The position numbers and the translations under genes were made by a program. The notes under the pieces were generated by a model that worked only from the letters and a program-made list of their open reading frames with translations, ran no database searches and was not told the origin of the DNA. A stretch of DNA of 64,000 nt from Hormiphora californensis (taxonomy: Eukaryota; Ctenophora; Tentaculata; Cydippida; Pleurobrachiidae), in NCBI GenBank assembly GCA_020137815.1, contig CM035354.1, positions 5,453,423-5,517,422 of the forward strand. The letters are read 5' to 3'. This document shows positions 1 to 11,572 of the stretch, in pieces; position 1 is the first letter of the stretch, and every line of letters starts with the position of its first letter.

Positions 1-901
1 AAACCAGGACTTCCTGAAAATCGGGTATTTCCACTACTGTGATGAGAAGGATAACACGTCCTAGGGTAACGAGGCAAACACCCACTGCGGCCGGTGCTAG
101 GCGTAGTTGAGCAGGAAGGTTCTCAAAACACCATACCACCCCAGCTACTAGATAACACCCATAAATCACCCCAAGCACCAGCTGGATCATGATAAACCCA
201 CCAATACTATCATTTAGGATGAGGGTTAGTTGGACGAGGGCCCCGGTCAGGGCAGTCCCGAGAAGAAGACATCTCCTGCCGAACCTATCAATAAAGAGCC
301 CTGAGAAGAGGGCTCCCACAATAAACCCATAACATATCAGGTCATTTAGATCGGTCATTTCACTTTCACAATACAGACCCCAACGAACTGAATATCGGTT
401 TTTAGCAGCTTCAGTCCAGTAAAAATGATGTCCAAGCACAAAATAATCATCCATTGATACATTGCTAGTTGTCATGACTGTCCCATTACTAAACATCACA
501 CTGCTCGGTATTTCGGTGACCGGATTTTGGTTGCACAGGATTGCCTGGGTGTACATGGATCCTCCATTTGTGATGTTGGCACATACCCCAGCTGTGGTGG
601 AGTAGCACCTCCATTGTGTGTAGTCCACGTGCTGCCCAAATATGGTCATATCAAATATCAGGGGTAGGGCGAGGAGGAAGGAACATCCCAGGGTTAGTTT
701 TACAAGGAATTTTGGTGTTATTTTGACCATCTCACTGAGGAGTTGTGAAACGCTAATTCTCCGTGTTAGCCGATCTGTGGGCTGGGTCAGGGCATGCTCA
801 ACGAGGGAGAGAATCCTGGATCGACTGAGTGGTATTCGACCCTGCGGGGTCGCTGGGGACTCCAGTCGATCCACTTCATCTAGCTGTTCGATTTCATCCA
901 T
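1..901 (-). CDS. SLC22-like organic ion transporter, 5' part (runs off window)
   Basis: The minus-strand frame is open from an ATG at 899-901 to the window edge (300 codons, no intron), and an in-frame TAG lies eight codons upstream, so the start is firm. The protein begins with an acidic cytosolic stretch (MDEIEQLDEVDRLE), then a first membrane span at about residues 65-85. A large extracellular loop follows, with several cysteines and Asn-X-Thr/Ser sites. Next comes the major facilitator signature GLFIDRFGRRCLLLG near residue 215, then further hydrophobic spans. A large Cys-rich, glycosylated loop between TM1 and TM2 plus the D-R-x-G-R-R motif is the SLC22 (organic cation/carnitine/anion transporter) pattern. 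These proteins move small organic ions across the plasma membrane. The substrate cannot be inferred. It lies only about 160 bp downstream of the last visible CFAP53 exon on the same strand. The C-terminal half is outside the window. Confidence 0.85.
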   Translation of the reverse strand, partial: MDEIEQLDEVDRLESPATPQGRIPLSRSRILSLVEHALTQPTDRLTRRISVSQLLSEMVKITPKFLVKLTLGCSFLLALPLIFDMTIFGQHVDYTQWRCYSTTAGVCANITNGGSMYTQAILCNQNPVTEIPSSVMFSNGTVMTTSNVSMDDYFVLGHHFYWTEAAKNRYSVRWGLYCESEMTDLNDLICYGFIVGALFSGLFIDRFGRRCLLLGTALTGALVQLTLILNDSIGGFIMIQLVLGVIYGCYLVAGVVWCFENLPAQLRLAPAAVGVCLVTLGRVILLITVVEIPDFQEVLV

Positions 902-1059
902 AAATAAAACAACAGTAGACTAACAAAACATTGAGACGGGACAGTGTACAAGGTGAATGTTGAGTGATCATTGAGGTATAGATATACCATCCTATCTACT
1001 TAATTACGGCAATAAATAGTGGGGTGAAAACTTCAATATTTATCCAGCATGATATTTAC

Positions 1060-2278
1060 CTGAAGAAGGTGCCTCTCCTCAGCCTCCCTCTGGAGTTTCT
1101 CCTCCTCCATTAACCTCGCCTCCTCCTCCTTCAGCCTCTTAGCGCTCTCATTCTGGAGACGGATAGCTGCCAACTGTTTCTCTAGAACCTGTAATCAAAG
1201 GAGGTTTATAAGATAAGCGTTACCAGTTACGATATGATTGGTAATGAAGATGTTGTATAAAGTGATGGGGATTGGGGGACTCGGGGGAGGGGGCCCTCAG
1301 GGGGGAAGGGGGGTCTAACCAACCTCAAGACAATCCTTGTTTCGTTGGATTGCTGCAGCACACTCCCTCTCTTCCCTTTCACTCTTCATAATCCTGTCAC
1401 TTTCCCAAAGAGCAGCGTACATGCCCTCCTCTGGAGAAATTAGATGTGTGAGGAGGAATAGCAATATATAATTTTATTGAACTAGAAAAGTAGGACCAGT
1501 TTCTAAAATGTAGCATAACTCACCTTCCTTCTCTCGAGATTTGATCATGTTGGAAATTTCGATCTGCTTGGCCCGCTCCTCAAAGACTTCATTTTGGTGT
1601 TTCCTAGCAAGGATTGGCCTCAATTCATCGCACTCCTCCCTCCATCGAATATCCAACTTCTCTTCAACATATGCCAACCTCTCCTGCTCTCGTTTCTCTC
1701 GGAGTGCCTTGGCTCGGGCCCTCATCTTTGCTTGTCTCTCCAGAACGGTCTCTTGCTGAGCATCAATCTCAATAACATACTGCTGTTCCTCAGCATCAAG
1801 AAGAGCACGCAGTCTGAAAATTATCGATGTTAGTCATCGATGGCAGGCTGCCATTGGCAGTTGGGAATGAGTCATTTGACGATTTATAATTTGACTCAAG
1901 TCTCAACCTACTTCTCTCGACGTTTTTCCAGTTCAAAACCTTCCGCTTTCAGCATGGAATCGACCCTACGCTTCACAGTGTTCTTTTGAATTCGGATGTC
2001 GGTTTCTTTTTCCCACTGAGTTTTCAAATCATGATGCTTCTGCTGTAGAACTTCCTCCTGTACCTTCAACCTTTGTTCGTCCTTTTTCCTTCGTTCTAAA
2101 ATCAAGCTATCTGGAGGCTTCTTCAGTGGCGGCTTGGCAATCTGTGACAAAGGGTTAATTGTCAGTCAATACTCAATACTCAATATTCACCTTAAAATAA
2201 TGGTGCACTTACAATTGCCACTGAGTGGGGTGTTGGTCCATTGTGCTCCCGGGTTCGTCTTGGTTTCGATAGCAACAT
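1060..2278 (-). CDS. CFAP53: CFAP53 (CCDC11), N-terminal half in five exons
   Basis: Exons 2213-2278, 1912-2141, 1524-1813, 1324-1430 and 1060-1188 (minus) are joined by consensus GT-AG introns with consistent phases and give 274 residues. The ATG at 2276-2278 is preceded by an in-frame TGA. The protein is a continuous charged coiled coil of the trichoplein/TPH type. Stretches such as EKRREKLRALLDAEEQQY, EKLDIRWREECDELRP and MYAALWESDRI match the N-terminal half of cilia- and flagella-associated protein 53. CFAP53 is a microtubule inner protein of motile cilia, also found at centriolar satellites. Family members are about 510 residues, so roughly half is missing. After exon 5 there is a donor (gtaaat), yet no further exon is seen before the transporter begins at 901. 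Reading through that donor reaches a TGA at 1033-1035. The missing exons may be outside the window, lost, or dropped by assembly. Confidence 0.85.
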
Positions 2279-2378
2279 TACCCCGCCTACAGATCAGAAA
2301 ATGTATTAAACTTATCGGAAACAATATTCAATTAATTATGAACGTCAAATTGACGTCGTCGATATAAAAAAGGCAAAA

Positions 2379-2420
2379 TATATAAATTCAAATTCAAATT
2401 CAAATTTAAAATTTAAAATA
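2379..2420. repeat. AT-rich simple repeat (aaattc)n
   Basis: A short array of aaattc units grades into aaatttaaa, directly before the dispersed hairpin repeat that starts at 2421. A similar simple array, (gattcaa)n, lies at 2935-2964. Confidence 0.7.
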
Positions 2421-2550
2421 CTAGCGCACCCATTGGGTGCGCCTCAAGTAAGGGCCTTTTGATAACCCACCCGGCTTCGCCGTGTGGCTCATTTCGCCAC
2501 TTTCAACGTCAATAACACGGTTGCCATGGCAACTGAATTGGTAAACATGG
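2421..2550. repeat. Dispersed hairpin repeat, copy A
   Basis: About 130 bp from ctagcgcacccattgggtgc to the aactgaattggt block is repeated with about 85% identity at 7664-7791. It contains a short palindrome (acccattgggt), the inverted pair acccacccggcttcgc / gtgtggct, and the palindrome ttgccatggcaa. No coding capacity. It looks like a short non-autonomous dispersed element of unknown family. Confidence 0.65.
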
Positions 2551-3483
2551 TTAAAAGTCATTCGAAAATATATATTAACTTCCACTGGAAGTTCCAAAAG
2601 TGTGAATGACAGCTTTACAGCTTTGGTCACATAAAGTATTTTATGAAGGAGCAGTCTGTCGCTTAGATACCGCCTAACGAACGGCCATCACGTCGTTCAT
2701 CTCCAAATTATAATAGAGATAAACTCAATTATATCAAAAATATCTTGAAAGTTCAAGAATGCCTAGAGACTGGAAACGAGAAATTTCCTAAGAAGTGTGT
2801 AATAGCTGCTCTTCATGCACTAATGTAAATTAGTAATCGATGTCGGCCGTAAAAGAGGGACGGAGGTCGGACCTGGGTCTCCTATGCGTCCGTGGCAAGG
2901 GGCGGCAGCGGGCAGCCACGGGCGTCGGGCAATGATTCAAGATTCAAGATTCAAGATTCAAGATTAAAACAGAATTTATAATGTCTATAAAATCAACGTC
3001 CGCTCATACACTATACGAGCCTCGATATGCACAATGCAGTTTGCACTAACATATAACCAGGCCCGGTAATAATATTACTAGTTACCTTAAGCGGAGTATA
3101 GCAATTAGGTAACGAGAAATATGTAAGTACATTAGGTACTGTCCGAATCATCAAGTCAATCAACACATTATATAATAACAGTTGGTTTTCTTACACATTG
3201 ATTAATGATTGGGTGCCACACGAAATAATAATAGTAATGAGAAAACACAGTTAGACAAGTCATCGTTATAACTCTGTTTCTGATATGGATTAAGCAGTGA
3301 AGTAAAGTGACCCAAAGACCGATGTGAATTTAGGTTGGAGTAAAGGAACCCAGGAATGATGTCGCAAAGGGGGGGGGGGGGAAAGGACCCAGGACTGGAA
3401 CTGATGGGAAGTAGGCTGAAGTGAAAGGACCCGGAAAACCGATGGGAAATAATGTTGGAGTAAAAGGACCCAGTACAGATATT
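2551..3483. other. No gene seen
   Basis: AT-rich sequence with a (gattcaa)n array (2935-2964) and a poly-G run (3369-3381). No ORF with recognisable protein and no RNA gene is visible. Confidence 0.5.
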
Positions 3484-3492
3484 ACAATGCAG

Positions 3493-3780
3493 TTACTGTC
3501 CGTATGCTTTATAGAAGAGGTGTGTCTTCAGTGCTGTTTTGAATGATGATAGGGATTTGGAGTCACGAATCCCTCGTGGTAATTCATTCCACATTTTTGG
3601 AGCTGCAACACTGAACGCCCCTTTGGTGCTTTCGTAGTGAAACTCACTTCTCCGTATTTCCTTGAGGGTTGTATCATCGTTATCAATCCTGAGTGACTGA
3701 ACTTTCTGAGGTCGCTTCATTAACATTTCAGCCATGTAGGGGGGTGATTTTCCATGGATGGTTTTAGAATTACAAGAATT
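3493..3780 (-). pseudogene. LINE reverse transcriptase C-terminal tail remnant (L2/CR1-like)
   Basis: The minus-strand frame ends with a tail typical of many non-LTR retrotransposon polyproteins: HGKSPPYMAEML, then GAFSVAAPKMWNELPRGIRD, then SLSSFKTALKTHLF. The reverse transcriptase and endonuclease domains are absent, so this is a 5'-truncated copy, as is usual for LINEs. An (agaattaca)n simple repeat (3769-3792) marks its upstream edge. Clade assignment to L2/CR1 is by general resemblance only. Confidence 0.7.
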
Positions 3781-3889
3781 ACAAGAATTACAAATAAGTT
3801 TTGGTATTGTACACAATAAATAGTCAAAATAATACCACGCACTCAGCCTAAGCATCCACGTGAAGTGATGTGATAAGTGGGAATGAAGG

Positions 3890-4480
3890 TTACTTGCCTT
3901 CCGTCAGCAGACTAAAGAGCGAGTTGTCCCCAGTTGTGTGGTATCCTGTGACCGGAGGTCTGTCCGGAAGGGTGTCGAGAAATCTGCCCAGGTTGACTTT
4001 TAGGTTGTCAACAGATGTAGATAGACGAACTGATGTCGGCATCCTGTTGAAGAGTTGGATAGCTCGTATCCCAAAAGATTCCTCCCGAAGAGTCTGGACT
4101 GATTTTTGAGCAGTGTGATGGATTTGTGGGAGATGGGCCTTTGGTCCATGGCGAAGGTGGTTGTAGAAGGATATGTTCGTGCTGTTTGGTACCATCTCGT
4201 GAAGTATCTTCCATACCTGGATTATCATGTACCGTTCTCTTCTTCTTTGTAGAGACAGAATCCTCAGATACTTGATCCTTTCCCAATAGTCCATACCTTC
4301 ACATTCTTTCACCCGTCGAGTGAAGGATCTCTGTACGGTTTCCAGTTGAGCAATATCTTTGATTTTACACGGTGACCAAAGTGGGGAACAGTACTCCAGC
4401 TTTGGCCTAATCAAAGACTTTAGTAAGGTCAGCATCGTTCCTTCAGATCGGTCTCTGAATACTCCCGTAAGCAAATTTTA
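3890..4480 (-). pseudogene. LINE reverse transcriptase C-terminal fragment
   Basis: About 195 codons on the minus strand contain MLTLLKSLIRPKLEYCSPLW and QLETVQRSFTRRV, the thumb and post-RT region of non-LTR retrotransposon polyproteins. They are followed by RERYMIIQVWKILHEMVPN and a distinctive tail with DRPPVTGYHTTGDNSL. The apparent start is not an ATG and homology begins abruptly near 4476, so this is a 5'-truncated insertion. Its tail pattern (LKxxLGxxLxxxxDRPPxxGY) recurs at 9693-9850, so the family has more than one copy here. It is distinct from the fragment at 3493-3780. Confidence 0.8.
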
Positions 4481-7000
4481 TACTCTATTCTTTGTCTTAC
4501 AGGTAAGAAATGTGATTTCATTCTCAGTTTTGTCACACCGCGTCTGCCTTTCTTGCCATATATAAATCGTGTCGCAGGGTGAACCCCCATGGTCCAAAAG
4601 CAAGATTCAGGGACAGCCGCTTGGCCTACGCTGCAGTTCCCTTCGCCATACTAGTAGCCGTCTAAAACACACAAACTGGGGACTGCAGCACATGCCAAAA
4701 CAGCCGGCAGGACCTTTCTCCTTTTTTAAAGACAGAGAAAAATCGGCAGAACTTCTTAACTTTTGAAATTCCGCCACGCGACGGCCACATCTTGGCCGCG
4801 CGGGGTTAATTGGTGAGGCTGCGCGGAATTTTTTTGCGCGTGTCAAATATTGACTTTGTGGAAATTGCTAAGTTTTGCACTATTCTTTTGGATTTTGCTG
4901 CTATCGTAGTTCATTAGTGCCTCATTAAACAGCTAATTATCACCAGTAATTACCGATAATTCCAGGAACTTGCCGAGGAGTTCTGTTGCCGTGAAGTGAG
5001 AAGTAGCGCGCTAAGAGTGCTTAAATACTGCACTTTACACAATGTAAAGGCGCGCTAACTAGCAATACGATTATGTAGCGGCCCGTCTCGTCACAGGACC
5101 TGACGCCACTTTGGAATTCTTCCAATTTCTCTCTGAACTGGGCCGAGGATTGTTCTAACCCTCCGTTACAAGGCTAATGCACAGGGCACGGGGCGAGCAA
5201 GGCAAGTCGATTAAAGTAAAGAACTCGTGTGATTTTAGTAAAATGAAACACAATTATGCTCAACACATATTTACACAATACTCGAGGGGGGGAGTTAAAA
5301 AAGACCCTAATTCTAAGTTTGTGTAGAATCTTATAGCCATAACTTACTATCACTTTTACACATTTCAAACCCAACACTAGCATCTGTATTTGGGCGTAAA
5401 ACCTGTCAACTATAACTTTTGGCGAACAGCAGATTGTCAGAAATTGTCAACTTTTAATATCAAAATCTTAGGAATTGTAAACTGTTTATCATTTTCTCTC
5501 TCATATCAAAAATTACAAACACATCTGTTATCTCTCTACATTCCTAAAGAATTTCTTCTCCCCTAACCCTGGACCTTAGTCCTATGACCGAATCCTCTCG
5601 TTCCATCGGGCCCCTTTGGTTCTCTGATGAGAGCCATGGGTATCGTGCTGGGACTAACTCGAACCTTCTGTCCGATAGGAACTTGATGTCTTGAAACTCC
5701 CCCTCCATATAGTTGGCATTCACTGATCACGTGGCAGCGAACCTGATGGGCTGCCGTTTCCTGTTTCTGGCGGTAGACTCAGGGCACACATGATGTTAAC
5801 AGACGGCTTTTGAAGTAGAGCTGTTCAAGGGTTTACCACACTGACTCCGATGTTTTCCTATTTTTTTTGCATCTCCTTCTGTACTGAGCATTGGTCGCCT
5901 GTTTACAGTTTGACCTGTCCGTTCTGCAGTCAGCCGGTGACTAGCAACGCTCTGATGGCCTCCCCAGCGCAGTAGGGAGCGCCAGTTTGGCTTTCGAATT
6001 GGTGTTGTTCCCAGTGAACGATACCGAACGGGGTTTCTGTTGCCACAATCTTTGAAGAAAGGCTTTGAGACTAACATGGGCGATCGGAGGTAGGAGTCAT
6101 GGTTGAACGCCACCTCACCGTTTTGGCGAACTTGCGCGCTTGGGATGGGTGGTATCCTTCTAATTCCATGGTAGACACTTCAGAGTGCAGATGGGTAGAA
6201 GGAGACGGCTTCCGAATCGTGAGTTAGAGACGAATTTCTAAAAGAGTGATCCATAAGATGACTCCCACATTTTGGTGATCTGGTGCAGCCCTACTTCTAG
6301 ACCTAGCGCGCGCTAAAGTGAATTACGGATCCAAATCTCACTTGGGGTTTCGGGTGTGATGGAGCCATGTTCCCAGCAAGAGTGGAAGGGCGCTCTGCGA
6401 ATTGCTGCTCATGCACACATAAGATTAAATGATAGTGAGTCGATTTTAATCACATTATTTCACTGGGAGAGAGAGGGGTGTTGAGGGTGGTATTATGGAT
6501 ATAGTCTATAGGGAGATGGTGGGGGGGGGTGGGAGAGAATAAAAAATACTATGATATATGAAGATTCGACTGAAAGAGACTTAAAAATAAACTTAGACTC
6601 ACATTGCGTATATCTCTGTGATTGACCATGTTTTCCTCACTTTAGAATTCAGTGAACAGCGGCTTGCAACCCTCATCGACTACATTTCTAAAGATTATTG
6701 ATAGTTAGGTTATTTTAATTCGAAATTATTTTGAGCTTAGGGTTCTGCGACAGGCAGTGGTAGGTTCCTGGGCTCAGTACTCGAGGGGGGGGGGGATTAA
6801 TGAACATCACTTGTAATTCACGTATGCTTAAAACGGAAATGTAAATTTCTGCGTCACGATGTAACTTCTTATATACAATACTCTCTCTCTTAGACTTCTC
6901 TTCTCGTGAGATAGTATCACATCACACTACACCTTCAGCTGCGTAGGTAGGTACTGCTGCTGAGCCGAACTGTTTCAGACAATTCCAACCATATCGCCTT
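4481..7000. other. Gene-poor stretch
   Basis: No convincing gene. It contains G/C-rich patches with the motif gcgcgctaa (5005-5060 and 6305), a copy of a small dispersed motif (tgttctaaccctcc, 5150-5204) and short poly-G runs (5284 and 6521). An open stretch at 5796-6113 (minus, 105 codons) has no recognisable domain and unconvincing composition. Confidence 0.45.
5150..5204. repeat. Small dispersed repeat with conserved core, copy 1
   Basis: The core attgttctaaccctccgtta is followed by a G/C-rich segment ending gcgagcaaggcaa. Related copies lie at 58479-58534 and 59625-59690. All three share the head ttctaaccctcc and a tail with gcaaggcaa or ccaggcaa, with a variable G/C hairpin between. Function unknown. 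Confidence 0.5.
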
Positions 7001-7373
7001 TGGCAGCCGTCTCTGGTAGGCGAAACTTCACAACACGAGCAGAGACTGGCCCGGGGACCATTATGACGGGAGAGAGTAGGGGATTAAACATCATGTTAGT
7101 TCTCTTGTCTTGTCTAACATCTGGTAAATGTTCTCTGTCTATGCCCTTCCTGATAGTCGTATGTACTCTCTATCTTCTTTCTCTTTCTAGCCTTTTCTCG
7201 TTATGCCTGTCAGAAAGATGTCACCTCAGTTTGACTCACGCCCTGCTCCTTCTATGTTGTCCTCTTCCAAACTGTCTGTGTACTCCACCTCATCTACGGC
7301 AAAGGTTCGCTAACATGTCTCGTCAGTGTCCATGCTGGTCTATATCGGAAGGTACGTTGCAGTTTCTTTTGTC

Positions 7374-7505
7374 TAGTGTCTCTGTCTAGTGTCCCTTCTC
7401 TGTCTAGTGTTTCTTCTCTGTCTAGTGTCTCTTCTCTGTCTAGTGTCTCTTCTCTGTCTAGTGTCTAGTGTCTCTTTCTAGCCTTTCTTCTCTGTCTAGT
7501 GCCAC
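7374..7505. repeat. Minisatellite, unit about 19 bp (tctctgtctagtgtctctt)
   Basis: Six to seven imperfect copies of a T/C-rich unit containing ctgtctagtgtc. Non-coding. Confidence 0.75.
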
Positions 7506-7663
7506 ATTTCCCCCCTATATTGACATTCGCACAGCGACAAATAAAAAGGTTGGCTAAAATTTCAGCCTTTGGTGTGCGACTTTTTGACCTAACCCCTTCT
7601 ACTAAAGTCCCTTTTAGTTCACCCCCAAAGTTGTGTGTGGAATTATTTTGCGTGTTGATCACA

Positions 7664-7791
7664 CTAGCACACCCATTGGGTGCACCTCAAGTAAGGGCTT
7701 TTTATAACCCACCCGGCTTCGCTGGGTGGTTCTTTTCGTCCCTTTCAACGTCAACAACACGGTTGCCATGGTAACTGAATTGGTGACTATG
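7664..7791. repeat. Dispersed hairpin repeat, copy B
   Basis: Second copy of the element at 2421-2550, in the same orientation. It has the same acccattgggt palindrome, the acccacccggcttcgc stem with its partner gctgggtggt, and ttgccatggtaactgaattgg near the right end. Confidence 0.65.
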
Positions 7792-9692
7792 GGCCATGGG
7801 GACTGCCCGTTAGAGCCGTTTTAGTGCAGGGTGCTTTTTGGCAGCGTGTAACTATAAACAGGCATCCAAACATCCAGATCTTAACAGCGCCCAAAAATTG
7901 GTACAAAAGAGTTTTTCTTTTTTTGCGCTAATTTTAGGCCCGTTACGATCTGGGGGTGTTTTGGGGTGTGGAGGCTGACAAAAGTTTTACTAAGGGTTAC
8001 GCTAAAGTCAAGGTTTGGGTTATCAGGATTTTTGGGGTGGGTTAGGCCTTACCATCCCAACCCAGTAATAATACTTGTTGAAATCAATCCAAAACGATTT
8101 TAAGTGGTTGTGCGTTGAGGCCTTTAGTAATAAATTTTTCGGGGGTCGCGCATGTAGGGGCCTCACACCGATTCCAAGGTGGCCCCCAATTGTCGGATTT
8201 TTTGAATTTTTGCGCGCACAAGAAATTATGGAACCGCGACATTAATTTATACAATTTTGAGCTGAACTCAAAACATTTTTTGTCAAAAACATTCCGCTCA
8301 GAAAGGGGTGTGAACTTCAATCTGTTTTGTGTTTCGACCTTCCGTGCCAAAACAACATCACTAACTGACTCTAACCGCACAGCGTTTTAACCGTTTTTTC
8401 TTCGGTTTTTTAACTGTTTCCCTTCTTCCTTCTAGTTTCGCAAGAAATGTGCGTTTTCGCTTCCTCACATTGTAACGGTGGTGGCTCAAATTGTTCCTTT
8501 ACTCCGTTCAGTTTCCTTACAGTTTCAAAATCCGACTTTTTTACCAGGTGCTGTCGGAGTTTACCCCCAGCTATAAACCCCAACCACCCCAGCCACCAAC
8601 CCTTTACCCTCGATTTTTGCCTCTCCCTATAGTAAACCGTGACCTACACGTCCATCAACCCCCCAGTTTGTAATGTGGGCCCCCACAATTTTGTTGATGA
8701 GGTTAACAAGGTTTGGTCGGAACTTTATTTTTTGGGCGCGGCGGCAGAATAGCATATTGCCATGGGACCCCGCGCGATGTTTATTTATGTTCCCAGGAAT
8801 TGATTTACAGGTAAAACCTCACAAGGGGTTTTGTAAAATCCCAGCCTTCTTTGTCTTCTTTTCAAGTTTTTCACTTTAGAGTATTCCTTCGGAAAAGGGC
8901 GCGGTGCTTTTAATCACACTTATTATTGGGTGGTCTTCATCCCACCTCCTGTTGTTTAGTTTCACTTTTAATTTTTTCATGGTAGTTTAAGGGGCAGTGC
9001 CTGTGGTAGTTTCGCGCGCCAGGCCCGTTCTATAGGGAGGTCTCTCATGTCTGCAGTCCCACGGTCATGGGTTGTAGGGGCGGTTAACCCTCCCTCGAGG
9101 GAGGCTGCCGGGGCTGTAAAAATTCTATTTTGACCCTTTTCCAATTTTTTTCTTTCATTCCCTTCTCCATAATTCAGAAGTGAATATGGGAGGGTGCTCC
9201 AGATTCGATTCGATGCAGAGCCGTGGTTTGTACATGTGTGGAATACTGGGCCTGTTGTCCCTTCGTAATTAGAGTATCGTGACTAGGTCCCCACGAGGAG
9301 GTCGGAGGATTGTCGTTCACTCAGCGATTCCTATTAATTATGGACTACAACATGACGGCGATATCTCGTCTGACGTCTCCCATCTTCTCTCCTTCTTCGC
9401 GTCCATCCACCACTGAAGTGTCTTTGGTGACCTACAACTCTGGCTCATGCAACTCTGGCTCATAGATTGAAGTATTCATAGTTCAGTGTCAGACGACAGT
9501 ATCAGGCGTCTAAACTTATAGATTCTACCATAGAATTGTAGCTAACCGTCAGGCGTCATTAGAATGATATGGGATATGGCAAGGTCCAGACTCCAGTTAT
9601 ACACAATCTTCAAAATAGTTTATCTAATCATGTCGAGACATCCACATTATAAACAAACGCTTCAGCCTCTCTGAACTCATTCGGTTTTACAA

Positions 9693-10088
9693 CTAGAAGT
9701 CCGTGCCCCGGCTCAGGGCATAGTCCAACAAGGAGTTTCCATGAACACACGAGTACCCCCTGGTTGGTGGTCTATCAGCAATGCCCCTGAGGTGTCCTCC
9801 TAGTACAAACTTGAGTTCATCGATATTCCCATTTCCCGGCCTTCTTGATAACAATTTGGAAGAGTGTTCCATAGTTTCGCCCAAGACCCGAACATAGCAG
9901 GCTAGTCCATGTGATGGCGCCAAGTACTGCAAGGCAGTGATGCTTTTAGACGCTTCAAACGCTCTCAATCGACTAGTAATAAAAATATAGAGCACATCTA
10001 TCCTAAAATGGAGGTTGAAAGTAATGGAACCGCCTCGCCATTGTATGTTGGGTCCCATGTGATAATGAGTGACGAAGGCAGCACACAA
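9693..10088 (-). pseudogene. LINE C-terminal tail remnant, same family as 3890-4480
   Basis: The minus frame has the tail pattern DELKFVLGGHLRGIADRPP followed by TRGYSCVHGNSL. It aligns with the end of the fragment at 3890-4480 (DNLKVNLGRFLDTLPDRPP, then GYHTTGDNSL). Upstream residues are too degraded to align. It is an old, decayed copy. Confidence 0.6.
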
Positions 10089-10268
10089 GATTGCCCCAGT
10101 GCGATATCGATTTATAGCCTTGGAATTCTCCCCCTTATCAATCTGGCCGATAATATGGACGAAATCATATAGTGCTGGTACGCTGGTCGCTGATGAATGA
10201 TGATGCCAACGGTGCAGGAAATTTGTCTCTTGGACTGGTTCTCGCTAGTTCAGGGTCCGTTTACATGA

Positions 10269-10448
10269 TGGCTGATTGTTAAAGAACAACACTTGAAAGA
10301 GGCATGGGAGCTGTTCAAGGACTTAGGCGTTACATCGGCCGAGGCTCGCCACCTTGGTGCTTGGGATGGATTTATCGAACCTCTTTTCCAGCATATCGAA
10401 AAACTTATCAGACATAAATTCATCTCGCTTTTCTTTACGATTAAGTGA
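10269..10448 (+). other. Coding-like stretch without a start
   Basis: After a TGA at 10266-10268 the plus strand is open for 59 codons to a TGA at 10446-10448. It has no ATG and reads as an amphipathic protein (EAWELFKDLGVTSAEARHLG, then EPLFQHIEKLIRHKF). It is not recognised. It could be an isolated exon or a transposon remnant. Confidence 0.25.
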
Positions 10449-11572
10449 CTGTAGATAGTGAGGTTTGATAGGTATCTCTAGGGCAGTAGACTGGTATTAT
10501 TTAGCCTTTTATTGGACCAGGCCAAATGTCACATTTTCATACTTGACAACAATTTAGTGTTTACCCTACACCTATCATTTCCATTTAAAACGTGTTGGCA
10601 TCGATACTTGCCAAACAGTTACATATGTTACACATTGCATTAGATCATCATCAATTGTCTTTACACAGTTATTTAGCCGCTGTGTTGAGCGTGTTGCCTT
10701 CTACAGAATCTTGTGTCGTGACGGGGAGATAAGAAAGATATACACAGAAGAATAATTAGGATGTTCTTTTATACCGCCCATATCCCATTACAGTAACAAT
10801 TACAGCAACATGCCAATTAATTGGTACTGTTCTGTGGAATGTATATGAAGAGTAGGTACATGTTATATTGTATAGTATAGATAGTAGATACCCGCCCTCT
10901 TCTTAGCTTAGCTCTTTTGTCCATATTGAGTTTATTCATACTTAGCTTTTGTTTTTCACAATGTTTATTAAATTTACTTTTTTCCTCACCTCTCTCTCGG
11001 TCTCTTGTCTCTTTTTAATTCATGGATAGTTTCCGAATAGTTATTTAACTTTTATATCAGGTCTCTTCAATTATTTATGTCTTTGACCCAATAATTTATT
11101 TACATCTTTCTCTTTAGCGGATAGCCTGTTTTTCGCTTTCACTTTTTCTCCCCTGTCTCTCTCTCTCTCTCTCTCCACTTGCAGCATTAGCTATCCAACA
11201 AACATGCATTTGGGAACCAATCTCTCCTATTTGATAACCTTTCAGATTTATCTATTGCCACATATTCGCAGCTTGTCGGATAGTAGTACATGCAGTTGCA
11301 ACATTTGGAACAGCGATTCTGTGACACGGCCCGTTGAGTGACCCACCACGCAGTGATAGCAGTGACGCGCGGAGAGTGAACTTTAGACCATGTCGCGCGC
11401 TAAGAGTCTCTCACTCAGCCGCTGCGGTGACCTAAATTAGCCGTGATTGTGTGTGTATGGACTTATCAGTGACTTATGACTACCACGGCATTCAACCGCC
11501 CCCATTCAGGCCAAGTACCACGGTACATATCCCTGACCACCTTTTAACAATCCCGCCCTTTTTTGTAGCAAG

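Larger units (their letters stand above)
7001..11572. other. Gene-poor stretch with simple repeats and TE remnants
   Basis: It holds a (tctctgtctagtgtct)n minisatellite at 7374-7505, the hairpin repeat copy B (7664-7791), a LINE remnant (9693-10088) and an unassigned coding-like stretch (10269-10448). A CT tract lies at 11156-11175. The last 200 bp before 11573 hold gcgcgctaa-type G/C-rich sequence, a plausible promoter of the helicase-like gene. No other gene can be supported. Confidence 0.45.
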
